DNA of 64,000 bases, taken from the NCBI GenBank assembly GCA_947090525.1, contig CAMUON010000002.1, forward strand, positions 62,001-126,000, in the 5' to 3' direction. The DNA comes from an uncultured Atopobium sp. (GTDB taxonomy: Bacteria; Actinomycetota; Coriobacteriia; Coriobacteriales; Atopobiaceae). This document shows, in pieces, positions 27,030 to 35,443 of this stretch (position 1 is the stretch's first letter; every line of letters starts with the position of its first letter). A program made the translations under genes and the position numbers. The notes under the pieces are model-generated. The model made no database searches and was not told the origin of the DNA. It saw only the letters and a list, made by a program, of their open reading frames with translations.

Positions 27030-27854
27030 CTAGAACAGATCTTCGTCTTCGAATACTTCACCCTTTACAACTACCATGTCATTAGCAGTACTGGAGACAG
27101 CCTGCTTATTTGCAGAAGCTTGGTAGATAATGTAGGCTACTAACAAAGCGATAAACACAAGTCCAACAGTGGACAAACCTGTGAAGGCAACTATTGCAAA
27201 TCCAAATAGGAAGAATATAAGTTCACTCTTCTCCTTAATAAGAATATTGAGCAACATACCGATACCTAGAGCAGGCAACACTCCACCAAGCACCGAAATA
27301 ATTCTAGTTACAATCTCGGGGAAATAAGATACCGCAGTTTCAACGACACCCGAACCATAATAAATGGCAATAAATACAGGAACTATTCTGATGATAGCTG
27401 TAATAAGTTGCGTGTAGACAATCTGGTTCATGACCAGAGATTTCTTGTTAAAATTCTTGCAAGCAAGCTCGGCTTTTCTATTGAAATACGAGAAGCCCGC
27501 CATTTTGACGTTATAAAAGATTAAACCAAATGTTTGACCGATAAATAGTGCTAATGTTACAGCAATAGCTGGATCCTTAGTGGTAGCCAGAGCGAGACCA
27601 ATTCCGCCATAAGATGCGTAGGTGATTTCACTACTGGATGCACCACCTGTATGCATACTTGCAATAAAGACTCCTTGAACAGCGAGGCCGCATAAAACGC
27701 CTGCTTGAACGTCTCCGAAGATAATACCTAATACAAGGCCAGCAACTAGTGGACGGCCTAAAATATAATAACCACCAGTTACTCCAAAAGCCGGAACCGC
27801 ATCAACGGCACCTAAATAGCAGAAAATACCCGCTAATAAAGCTTGAATAAACAT
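27030..27854 (-). CDS. PTS mannose-family EIIC
   Basis: Sugar-translocating subunit, 274 residues, beginning MFIQALLAGIFCYLGAVDAVPAFG with GGYYILGRPLVAGLVLGIIFGDVQAGVLCGLAVQ, the family opening, and about seven hydrophobic helices. It lies 11 bases before EIID and 11 after EIIB in the same operon. Substrate is unknown; the family covers hexoses, amino sugars and fructose-amines. Confidence 0.93.
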   Translation of the reverse strand: MFIQALLAGIFCYLGAVDAVPAFGVTGGYYILGRPLVAGLVLGIIFGDVQAGVLCGLAVQGVFIASMHTGGASSSEITYASYGGIGLALATTKDPAIAVTLALFIGQTFGLIFYNVKMAGFSYFNRKAELACKNFNKKSLVMNQIVYTQLITAIIRIVPVFIAIYYGSGVVETAVSYFPEIVTRIISVLGGVLPALGIGMLLNILIKEKSELIFFLFGFAIVAFTGLSTVGLVFIALLVAYIIYQASANKQAVSSTANDMVVVKGEVFEDEDLF

Positions 27855-27865
27855 ATTGTCTCCTG

Positions 27866-28360
27866 TTATTTCATTGAATCAAATTTTTTCTTAATCTCGT
27901 CCCAATGCTTTACTTCATTGTCGGGAAGAAGTTGAAATTCCAGTTTTATTCCATTCTTATCCAAAGAATTAAAAGCTTCGTAATCTTTGTCCGTAAGGGC
28001 CAGGGTTCTGCCGCAAACTATCGAATTTTCCTTTGTATTCATACAACCGATATTGAGCACTCCGCCAAAGTCTGCACCTTTTTGTACCAATCTATCGAAT
28101 ATTTGTGGGGAAGAAGTGATAACGAAAAAGTCTTTTTGCGAGTCCTTAGCACACTTTATTTTTTCAACGCCTTGATTCTCGCTATACACACCCAATTTAA
28201 AATCGCGCGCGGCGGCTTTGAGTACTTTTTTTCTTACTTCATCATTGATGACATCATCGCCAATAATAATGATACCGTCTACATTTCTTTCTCTAGACCA
28301 TCTGGTTGTTGTTTGCCCATGTATAAGCCTGTCATCAACTCTTGCTAGTGTAATCGACAT
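27866..28360 (-). CDS. PTS mannose-family EIIB
   Basis: Phosphohistidine protein of 164 residues. MSITLARVDDRLIHGQTTTRW has the conserved RVDDRLIHGQ loop with active His14. AAAGGA precedes the ATG. It is fused to neither EIIA nor EIIC, unlike E. coli ManX. Confidence 0.94.
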   Translation of the reverse strand: MSITLARVDDRLIHGQTTTRWSRERNVDGIIIIGDDVINDEVRKKVLKAAARDFKLGVYSENQGVEKIKCAKDSQKDFFVITSSPQIFDRLVQKGADFGGVLNIGCMNTKENSIVCGRTLALTDKDYEAFNSLDKNGIKLEFQLLPDNEVKHWDEIKKKFDSMK

Positions 28361-28372
28361 AACAAATCCTTT

Positions 28373-28789
28373 CTAGAAATCTATCTCATCACAACTGCCT
28401 TCTTCACACTCGGCTAATCTAATGGATGATTTCCCGGCATTTAGAGCAAGATCTATCATGTCATCTAATCTAGGCTCATCTGCAGTTAAAGCTAGGGATA
28501 ACTCGATGAGCATTCCTAAATTAAAGCCACAAATAATCTCACCAACAAACTGACCTTCAATTTTTGCCCTTAAAAATTCGTTATAGGGAGTTCCGCCCAG
28601 CAAATCGCATAAAACAAGAAGCTTTTCACCTTTATATGTTTCAAAAATCTCTTTTTGTTGTTTTCTGAAATCAGTCAAAGATCCCAAAAAAGGTAGAGTT
28701 ATTATCTCGGCAGCTTCTCCGACGATCATCTTATAACTGTCAATCAGTCCATCACATAACTTTCCATGCGATGTTGCTATGATTTTCAC
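28373..28789 (-). CDS. PTS mannose-family EIIA
   Basis: Soluble EIIA of 138 residues. MKIIATSHGKLCDGLIDSYKMI has the active His8, and LLVLCDLLGGTPYNEFL matches the EIIA-Man motif D-[LF]-x-G-G-[ST]-P. The start is GTG, eight bases after GAGGTG. It lies 12 bases downstream of the GntR gene. Confidence 0.92.
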   Translation of the reverse strand: MKIIATSHGKLCDGLIDSYKMIVGEAAEIITLPFLGSLTDFRKQQKEIFETYKGEKLLVLCDLLGGTPYNEFLRAKIEGQFVGEIICGFNLGMLIELSLALTADEPRLDDMIDLALNAGKSSIRLAECEEGSCDEIDF

Positions 28790-28801
28790 ACTTACCCACC
28801 T

Positions 28802-29530
28802 CTATCTTGTCAATAGAGAAGAGACCTTATACCTTTTCGTAATCAGAAATACATCGGAGCATTCTATAATTTCATCATTTTGGTTGTATGTTACTTGTTC
28901 GAGTTTCAGCAATGCTTCATTATGCTCTAGTTCTAACAATTGCATCTGTTCAGTATCTGGTATCACTGCCGAGAACTCTCTTACTCCCAATTTGATTTTT
29001 TGTTTTCCGTCTTCCTCGATAGCTTCAAACAAACCTAATCTAGTAAAATCTTTAGAATCTATGTTAGGCACAAGCTTTAGCACAACCCAGTTCTTAAATA
29101 ATCCAGCTGGTTTTCCCTCTACGAGTCGCAGTCTTTCTATATAAAACACCTTTTCAGAACCTATTTTTAGCCTTGCTTTGATAGTGGCACTAGGCTCCTC
29201 AATCCTGCTTTCTATAATGCGAGTTGTAAAGGTAATCCCTCTATTTCTTAACGTCTCCGTATAAGAAATTAGCATTTGTCCAAATGGATAACCTGATTGC
29301 GATTCAACCGCATAGGTTCCCTTACCTTGAACTTTTTTTACCAGGTTTTCATCTGCTAATAACTGTATCGCCTTTCGTATAGTTCCTCTGCTTACTACAT
29401 ACTGGCTTGAGAGCTGCTCCTCTGAAGGTAATCTTTCTCCGAACTTTACTTTTCCTTTTACAATAAGACTCTTCAGCTCCTCAGCGACTTGAACGTAAAT
29501 CTTTTCTGTAACATCAAATTTTTTGGACAT
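28802..29530 (-). CDS. GntR-family (UTRA) regulator inside the mannose-type PTS operon
   Basis: Winged helix of GntR type (LIVKGKVKFGERLPSEEQLSSQYVVSRGTIRKAIQLLADENLV), then a UTRA ligand domain ending LLELEHNEALLKLEQVTYNQNDEIIEC; 242 residues. It sits between deoC and EIIA in the same operon, so it would autoregulate. Its ribosome-binding site (AAGGGA) lies within one arm of a perfect palindrome immediately upstream, about 13 bases from the ATG, longer than optimal. Confidence 0.9.
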   Translation of the reverse strand: MSKKFDVTEKIYVQVAEELKSLIVKGKVKFGERLPSEEQLSSQYVVSRGTIRKAIQLLADENLVKKVQGKGTYAVESQSGYPFGQMLISYTETLRNRGITFTTRIIESRIEEPSATIKARLKIGSEKVFYIERLRLVEGKPAGLFKNWVVLKLVPNIDSKDFTRLGLFEAIEEDGKQKIKLGVREFSAVIPDTEQMQLLELEHNEALLKLEQVTYNQNDEIIECSDVFLITKRYKVSSLLTR

Positions 29531-29537
29531 AAGCTTG

Positions 29538-29569
29538 TGTAGTCCCTTCTAGTCCTAGAAGGGACTACA
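29538..29569. promoter_or_regulatory. Perfect 32-bp palindrome between deoC and gntR
   Basis: TGTAGTCCCTTCTAG and CTAGAAGGGACTACA are exact reverse complements around a two-base centre. With a small bulge, AAGCT/AGCTT extends the stem further. No T-run follows, so it is better explained as an operator or an mRNA hairpin that covers the gntR ribosome-binding site than as a terminator. Confidence 0.7.
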
Positions 29570-29576
29570 GCTTAAA

Positions 29577-30260
29577 CTAATAATCGCTTTTAGCTGTCCC
29601 TTCACCTGTTAAAATTTGGACACCCGCACTTGTTCCCAGTAAGGATGCGCCGGCGTTGATCATCTTTATTGCTTGTTCCTTATTGCGAATTCCGCCCGAA
29701 GCTTTGACGAGGGCCTTATCTCCTGCTACTTCTTTTAGTAATTTTATATCTTCTTCTGTAGCTTTACCACCACGGCCCCAACCACTGGAGTTTTTAACGT
29801 AAGTAATACCAGCTTCAATAGCTAACTGAGCAGCTTTAATTTTTTCATCATGCGTTAGCATTCCAAACTCAAGCATGATTTTGGTAACTTTTCCATCAGC
29901 CGCTTTAACAATTTGAGCAATTTCATCTCTGTATTCATCATACATTTTGCTCTTAAGATAACCAACATTTGCCATGAAATCAAGCTGATCTGCGCCAAGT
30001 TCAAAAACCTTCTTTGTTTGGAAAACTTTAGCTGACGTCAGCTCACCGCCCATAGGATAGCCCAAAGCAGTACATACTTTTACATCAGATCCTGCAAGTA
30101 CTTCCTTAGCAAGAGGAACCCATGCCGGTTGCAGCATAACACCATTAAAACCGTATTTTAGGCAGTCATTGCAAAGGTCAATGATATCTGATTTGCTCAG
30201 ATCAGGATTGACATTCGTATGCTGAATCATTTTTGCTAATTGCGCATCCGTATATTCCAT
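29577..30260 (-). CDS. deoC: DeoC-family class I aldolase
   Basis: Resembles deoxyribose-5-phosphate aldolase, which splits its substrate into glyceraldehyde-3-phosphate and acetaldehyde. MIQHTNVNPDLSKSDI, VCTALGYPMGG, the Schiff-base lysine in YVKNSSGWGRGGKATEEDI and LVKASGGIRNKEQA match the fold. Departures from typical DeoC (DFMANVGYLKSK for DMVINIGALK, and NSSGW for TSTGF) suggest a divergent member possibly acting on a different deoxysugar phosphate. The start is ATG 30260, after GGAG. It heads the mannose-type PTS operon, so the imported sugar is probably cleaved by it. Confidence 0.82.
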   Translation of the reverse strand: MEYTDAQLAKMIQHTNVNPDLSKSDIIDLCNDCLKYGFNGVMLQPAWVPLAKEVLAGSDVKVCTALGYPMGGELTSAKVFQTKKVFELGADQLDFMANVGYLKSKMYDEYRDEIAQIVKAADGKVTKIMLEFGMLTHDEKIKAAQLAIEAGITYVKNSSGWGRGGKATEEDIKLLKEVAGDKALVKASGGIRNKEQAIKMINAGASLLGTSAGVQILTGEGTAKSDY

Positions 30261-30284
30261 AATGATCTCCGTATCTAGTGGGTT

Positions 30285-30335
30285 GTACATAGACGTCTAT
30301 GTACCTATAGTAATATTCAGTCAAGGTAATCACAA
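30285..30335 (-). promoter_or_regulatory. Promoter and palindromic operator of the deoC operon
   Basis: On the minus strand TTGTGA (30335-30330) and TACTAT (30312-30307) are spaced by 17 bases. Directly downstream is the perfect 20-bp palindrome GTACATAGACGTCTATGTAC (30285-30304), placed at about the transcription start, a classical repressor position for the UTRA regulator of this operon. Confidence 0.65.
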
Positions 30336-30492
30336 GCTAAATTTAATCTTTTGGGGGAGCGGTACCAAATCAGGCATGAATGGTTGTGGAAGTTATTTTC
30401 CCTTAAGCTTAGGGGTTTCTTAGCTCATTTATTGTATAGCGATAGAATAAGATAAGTTACAGAGCTAAGACACGGTCATAAAATTGAACTAG

Positions 30493-30554
30493 AAAAAACG
30501 GCCTTCTATCCTCCTAGAATACAATTAATATCTAGTTATTGATATAGGCCGTTT
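30493..30554 (-). terminator. Long-looped terminator after the SIS gene
   Basis: On the minus strand AAACGGCC pairs with GGCCGTTT, followed by TTTT. The loop of about 45 bases contains a small hairpin TTCTA...TAGAA, so a branched structure is likely. Confidence 0.6.
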
Positions 30555-30632
30555 GCGACGCAAAATAGGAAATAACAGCTGTTTGAGTCACAGCAGATCT
30601 AGGCTACTAGAAAATACATCTCCTGTGTGGTA

Positions 30633-31373
30633 CTAGAACTTATAATGTATCTGGTCCTTGTATTTCTCAAAAATAACTCTATTCTTTTCATCTCCACCGT
30701 CCACATTGGCGCTATAGAAGATCGGTGGTGTGTCCATTCCTCGCTTCACAAGCTCATTTGCTACTTCCGTATAAATAGTATTTAACATGAGCGCGCCAAT
30801 AATTGTAGAAGTTGGACCTGCTTTCATTCCTGTACCAGCAACTTCTACACAGGCATCCCCTATCTCGCCATGATTATCTAAAACGATATCGCAAATTTCA
30901 AATAACCTTTTCCCAGATGGATGGCGAGATGTTGTTTGTTGAGAGTAGGACAAGTTAGTCACACCTATAACCGTGCATCCTTCCTGATGAGCAACCTGTG
31001 CTACTTCCACTGAAACAGGATTTCGTCCCGATACAGAGTGAACTATTACTACATCTCCCCTCTTAAACTTATATGTTCGCGCGATTATAGTACCGTAGCC
31101 GACGCATCTCTCCATACTGCTGGTAAGGGTAATAGGATCCACATTCACCAGTACCTCACGCGCCCATATGGGCGTTATAGGAACTAATCCACCGGCACGA
31201 TAAAATGACTCTTGAGATAAAATTCCTGCATGCGATGCACCAAAAATATAAATGCTATTTTTGCTACAAATGGCATCAGCTAATATCTGGATGCACTCTG
31301 CAATATGGCTTGCTTCCTCGTGTTCAACTATATCAATCAATGACTTAATATGTTGGATATACTCATATTTCAT
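30633..31373 (-). CDS. SIS-domain sugar-phosphate protein, UPF0309 type
   Basis: A 246-residue sugar isomerase (SIS) fold protein: SIYIFGASHAGILSQESFYRAGGL and GDVVIVHSVSGRNPVSVEVAQVAHQ carry the phosphosugar-binding serine/glycine loops, and the C-terminal VAGTGMKAGPTSTIIGALMLN with PPIFYSANVDGGD is typical of the UPF0309 group, whose reaction is not established to my knowledge. It lies 51 bases downstream of an ascorbate-type EIIC and ends that operon, so it probably isomerises or binds the phosphorylated product of that transporter. Confidence 0.82.
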   Translation of the reverse strand: MKYEYIQHIKSLIDIVEHEEASHIAECIQILADAICSKNSIYIFGASHAGILSQESFYRAGGLVPITPIWAREVLVNVDPITLTSSMERCVGYGTIIARTYKFKRGDVVIVHSVSGRNPVSVEVAQVAHQEGCTVIGVTNLSYSQQTTSRHPSGKRLFEICDIVLDNHGEIGDACVEVAGTGMKAGPTSTIIGALMLNTIYTEVANELVKRGMDTPPIFYSANVDGGDEKNRVIFEKYKDQIHYKF

Positions 31374-31424
31374 GTGACCAACTCCACAAAGGGAGGCGTG
31401 GGCAACCTCCCTACATATAGACGA

Positions 31425-32702
31425 CTAAGCGATAAGGTGTGCCAAAAAGCCTTCGACTATTCCCCATAACGAGAAGTCTTGGCCACCATATATCAACATC
31501 CAGGGCTGAATAGTGTTATTAAAGAAATAAGCTCCGAGTCCTACTAGAAGTACCATAACGATACCGTTGATGGCACATGCAGCAATAACTCCACGCTTAC
31601 CGCCGTAGGCATTTGCAACGATTGCAGCACAACCATTTTCAAAGAAGCAGGTAACGACCAGAGGGATTACAACAGTAGGAAACATTCCAGCCGTCAAAAT
31701 TATGCAAACCGTTGATGTAATCATGGCAGTAATAAATCCAATGATGAGCGAGTTGGGACCATAACCAAATATTACAGGGCAGTCTAATGCAGGTATTGCA
31801 CCTGGGACAACTTTTTCAGCAATTCCCTTGAACGCAGGAACAATCTCTGCAATCAACATGCGAACACCCTGTAGCATTACAGTCATACCTACGCCAAAAT
31901 ATATCGCATGCGTAAAGAGATAAGTAAAGAAACCAGTTTTTGCACCTTCAAATTTCCAAACAACAGCAGGATTTAAACCGTTGAATGACATAAGAATGTA
32001 AAGAACAATATATACAAGAGCGATAGTTATTGAACCTGTAATGGATACTTCGCGCAGGAAACCAAATGAACGCGGAACTTTTATATCCTCACAGCTGTGT
32101 TTAGGATTTCCTACAAGAGACGCAACACCAGCTGAGATAAGCGAGAAAGTTGTTGTTGGATGACCAATGGTGAACTCATCCTTCCCGGTAACTTTCTTAA
32201 CGAGTGGATGCATAAGATTAGGAGCAACAACCATGTAAAGGGCGGTAAATACAGCAGCAAAAGCTATGAGCGTCATTCCCTTCAAGCCCGCATCAACCCC
32301 TGCTGCAATAAATACAAAGGGGAACCAATACAGCATATGTCCCGTAAGAAAAACACTCTTCCACCTAGTAAAGCGAGCAACCATAAGATTAATTGCGAAT
32401 GCAAGAAGCATTACAATACCAATCTGGGTACCAAATTCCACGCCAATGTCTACGGTGGAAGGAGGCGTGGTCGCTGCGGGCAGCATTGCAGAAAATGCAG
32501 CAGAAACCCCATCAATTGATTTTCCTACTATGAGCCCCGTTCCTGTGTTAAGAACGAAAAATCCTACTGCAGTCATCAAAGTACCACGAATAATCTCAGA
32601 TACTGATTTCTTTTGAAGCATCAACCCAACAAGCGCAACTAAAGCAAGAAAAATAGCTCCTTGGCCAAAAATCTCGTTGATAATAAAGTTCAGAATGTCC
32701 AT
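31425..32702 (-). CDS. PTS ascorbate-family EIIC permease, second system
   Basis: A 425-residue UlaA-type permease with about 11 helices. FVLNTGTGLIVGKS, SVFLTGHMLYWFPFVFIAA, GVRMLIAEIVPAFKGIAEKVVPGAIPALDCPVIFGYGPNSLIIGF and ANAYGGKRG parallel the EIIC at 16168 but the overall similarity is moderate, so the two systems are paralogues with different substrates rather than a recent duplication. It is followed by the SIS gene and preceded by its own EIIB and EIIA. Confidence 0.88.
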   Translation of the reverse strand: MDILNFIINEIFGQGAIFLALVALVGLMLQKKSVSEIIRGTLMTAVGFFVLNTGTGLIVGKSIDGVSAAFSAMLPAATTPPSTVDIGVEFGTQIGIVMLLAFAINLMVARFTRWKSVFLTGHMLYWFPFVFIAAGVDAGLKGMTLIAFAAVFTALYMVVAPNLMHPLVKKVTGKDEFTIGHPTTTFSLISAGVASLVGNPKHSCEDIKVPRSFGFLREVSITGSITIALVYIVLYILMSFNGLNPAVVWKFEGAKTGFFTYLFTHAIYFGVGMTVMLQGVRMLIAEIVPAFKGIAEKVVPGAIPALDCPVIFGYGPNSLIIGFITAMITSTVCIILTAGMFPTVVIPLVVTCFFENGCAAIVANAYGGKRGVIAACAINGIVMVLLVGLGAYFFNNTIQPWMLIYGGQDFSLWGIVEGFLAHLIA

Positions 32703-32738
32703 ACTCCCTGCCTTTCTACAAATTCACCAGATACTTAC

Positions 32739-33026
32739 CTATGCGAAAGTAGTCATGTATTTCAGTACTTTGGTCTCAACTTCATTTGAATTCATGAAAT
32801 CATTGACGATCACAACAGGAATGTCAGAACGAGATTCAATTCTTTCAGCAAGTTCCTTAGAAATAAAAATTACGTCGCACTCATTAGATAAACATGTGCC
32901 CACGTCTCCTGTAAAAGTCCTTGCTTCAAGTCCATTCTTTTTCAAAATGTCATCAATCGCCATCTTCAACATAAGCGAAGATCCACATCCGAAACCGCAT
33001 ACGCATTGAATATTTGGGATTGGCAT
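32739..33026 (-). CDS. PTS ascorbate-family EIIB, second system
   Basis: A 95-residue EIIB; CVCGFGCGSSLMLKM supplies the CGxGxGSS phosphocysteine loop (Cys10). A strong AGGAGGTGAT lies eight bases before ATG 33026; an in-frame GTG at 33035 falls inside that site and is excluded. It is 14 bases downstream of the EIIA gene. Confidence 0.9.
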   Translation of the reverse strand: MPIPNIQCVCGFGCGSSLMLKMAIDDILKKNGLEARTFTGDVGTCLSNECDVIFISKELAERIESRSDIPVVIVNDFMNSNEVETKVLKYMTTFA

Positions 33027-33040
33027 TATAATCACCTCCT

Positions 33041-33493
33041 CTATTTGTTGTTAAGATTGATGGAATTGATAGATTCAAAGAATTCATCGACTGTATGACA
33101 TGCAATAAGCTGTTTAACAGCCCCTTCAACAAGCAGTACTTTTGCTATCTTGCTGAGCATTTCTATGTGAGAGGTTCTATCCACACACGCTAGAGTTATG
33201 ATCAAACGCACGGGATCGTTTGGTGAACCAAAATGTATATCATTTTTGAAATTTGCAAAGGCAATGGAACTGTGCTTAACCGCAGGACTGGGAGCAGCAT
33301 GCGAGAGTGCAAGGCCAGGCGATAGCACAATGTAGGGTCCTAGATCCTTGACACTTTGCACGGTTTGCTTAAGGTATTCGGGATCAATATCGTGAGTAGC
33401 CACAAGCGGCTGGCCCGCCTTAAATAAGGCATCCTCCCAATTGCTTGCCTCCAAATTTATCAATATATGCTCTTTTTTGACTAGCATAGCCAC
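33041..33493 (-). CDS. PTS ascorbate-family EIIA, second system
   Basis: A 150-residue phosphohistidine carrier: LGPYIVLSPGLALSHAAPSP with His65. GTG 33493 fits the AAAGGA spacing (six bases) better than ATG 33487. It follows the PRD regulator gene by 21 bases. Confidence 0.88.
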   Translation of the reverse strand: MAMLVKKEHILINLEASNWEDALFKAGQPLVATHDIDPEYLKQTVQSVKDLGPYIVLSPGLALSHAAPSPAVKHSSIAFANFKNDIHFGSPNDPVRLIITLACVDRTSHIEMLSKIAKVLLVEGAVKQLIACHTVDEFFESINSINLNNK

Positions 33494-33514
33494 ATTTTTT
33501 CCTTTCCTACGATG

Positions 33515-35443
33515 TTAATCTTTCAGATTAAATATTGAATCCATGCTAAGGTTTGCTGATGTAAGCACCTTCTGAGTCGAACCATTTGAAAAAATACGAG
33601 CTAGATTAGTGAGTAAAATGTTTTCTTTACTTTTAACTGCAATGACAATAATGGTTCTCACCGTTTTGCGATTTGTATCTCCAAAGACCACAGGCTTTCG
33701 CAATACTAAAACAGAAGCACAATCTTTTATGACACCATCATCTGTACCTGCATGGACATATGCAGTTTCTGGCGTCATTACCATGTAGGTTCCAAATTCT
33801 TTTACTGCTGAAATCATTCTTTTGATGTATCTTTTCTCTATTCCTCCGCTTACAACAAGTGGGTGCGCAGCGATTTCAATCCCTCTTTCCCAGCTTGTTA
33901 CTTGCTCTAATAGCTGGATATTTTCTGTTCCAATGAGGGCAGATAGCGTGCTGGAATGAGCGTCAAAGACATCATTTTCCGTATGAGACGCCAGGAAATT
34001 CTTACACATTTTTATATAAAAGAGCTGGTAGACTGCAGCCTTAACGGTGTCAATATCACGCCGAGATAATAAAGGGCTTACCTGAATAACTGGCACACAA
34101 CAACCTATACCACCATGTGTTGAAATAATAAGATCAATATTATGTTTAGGAATATATTCATTGGCCTTTATATAACTCAAAGGCCCAAAAAAGGAACACT
34201 CGGGCAATAGCTGCTGCATACGGCTCTTAAGAATAGCACTGGTTGTAGTGCCAAACGAACAGACAATAAGTACATTTATTTTGTTTACTTGATTAAAACT
34301 TCTCTCATAAACACTTGCTATATACATAGCTATATAAGCTAATTCGTTTTCATCAAATTCCAGCTTATATTGCTCCTGGCAAATTTTCATTTGTTCTTTT
34401 GTAAAATCAAAAAGTAAAGGAATACAAAGTTTTACCTGGTCAAGAACCGGATTTTCAATAGGAATATGATTAGTAACACGATAAAGCGCAACATTTAAGT
34501 GAGCCTGTAAGCCCTTAAGAACACTTTCCTTTTCGTGACTTTCTAAGTGATGAACCGCATCAAGCCGCTCTATGAGAAAGTGAGATATATGCTCAGAAAG
34601 TGAGGGAGTGTTTACCACATCACTTGGACGTTCCAAACTAGAACCCATAAAAATCCAAATGATATAGAGCTTGGTATATAAATCAAAGTGAAATTTATTA
34701 ATCGCGGTATCGTAGAGGGCATAGTCACTGCTCATCATGACAGAGTCTTTGAAACTAGGGTATGCCAGCTCGTCTGTTATTTGATATTCTTGCATTCTAA
34801 GAAGACCAAACATTATCTTTAGCTTTACAAGAGATGAACGAGCATATTGAGTATCCATAACCCTAGATACACTTGCTATAATTTCATCCGCCTTTGTAGA
34901 TAGTTCACAATTAAACAGGTCGTATAATTCAGGTAAAAACTTTTCAATAAATGTATTGGCAGCAAGTTTAACAAAGGCAACGCGAAGTTTGTCTTCCTCT
35001 ATTTGAATAGAAATTCCTGATCCTTTTTCCTTAAGAATCTCAAGTCCAAGCGTCTCTAAGTAATTTATTACAGCGGGAAATAACCGTACGAGTGTCTGCT
35101 TACTAATTACAAGAAATTCCGCAAGCTCATCATACGTAGTGTGGTTTTTGATAAGTAAATATAAAGCGGCGAGGACTTCTCGTTGAGAACCAAACGCTTG
35201 GTTAAAGTCCTTTGATGCTAGGATCTGGCTCTTTTTTTCACCTGAACATAAAAGGAAATAGAAGGCCGCTTGATTTGTCTGCAGATTTACATCGTAATGA
35301 TTGAGAAACTGCTGGATGTTACATAAATCTGATCTAATCGTTCTCGCGCTTACAGAGTATTTAATAGACAGATCCTCAACATTCGCCAAAGCACCTGTAA
35401 AAAGATATTGAATAATATGTACTTGCCGCTCCGTGAGTGCCAT
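33515..35443 (-). CDS. BglG/MtlR-type transcriptional regulator with PRD, EIIB and EIIA domains
   Basis: A 642-residue PTS-controlled activator. Residues 1-60 are an HTH (VEDLSIKYSVSARTIRSDLCNI), a second Mga-like HTH follows (TYDELAEFLVISKQTLVRLFPAV), then two PRD regions, a gat-type EIIB domain (VLIVCSFGTTTSAILKSRM) and a C-terminal EIIA domain (AYVHAGTDDG). PRD histidines are phosphorylated to gate activity; here PRD2 keeps LQAHLNVAL but has ELAYIAMYIASVYER where a histidine usually replaces the second tyrosine, and PRD1 has no clear histidine. It heads the operon of the second ascorbate-type PTS and probably activates it. Confidence 0.88.
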   Translation of the reverse strand: MALTERQVHIIQYLFTGALANVEDLSIKYSVSARTIRSDLCNIQQFLNHYDVNLQTNQAAFYFLLCSGEKKSQILASKDFNQAFGSQREVLAALYLLIKNHTTYDELAEFLVISKQTLVRLFPAVINYLETLGLEILKEKGSGISIQIEEDKLRVAFVKLAANTFIEKFLPELYDLFNCELSTKADEIIASVSRVMDTQYARSSLVKLKIMFGLLRMQEYQITDELAYPSFKDSVMMSSDYALYDTAINKFHFDLYTKLYIIWIFMGSSLERPSDVVNTPSLSEHISHFLIERLDAVHHLESHEKESVLKGLQAHLNVALYRVTNHIPIENPVLDQVKLCIPLLFDFTKEQMKICQEQYKLEFDENELAYIAMYIASVYERSFNQVNKINVLIVCSFGTTTSAILKSRMQQLLPECSFFGPLSYIKANEYIPKHNIDLIISTHGGIGCCVPVIQVSPLLSRRDIDTVKAAVYQLFYIKMCKNFLASHTENDVFDAHSSTLSALIGTENIQLLEQVTSWERGIEIAAHPLVVSGGIEKRYIKRMISAVKEFGTYMVMTPETAYVHAGTDDGVIKDCASVLVLRKPVVFGDTNRKTVRTIIVIAVKSKENILLTNLARIFSNGSTQKVLTSANLSMDSIFNLKD

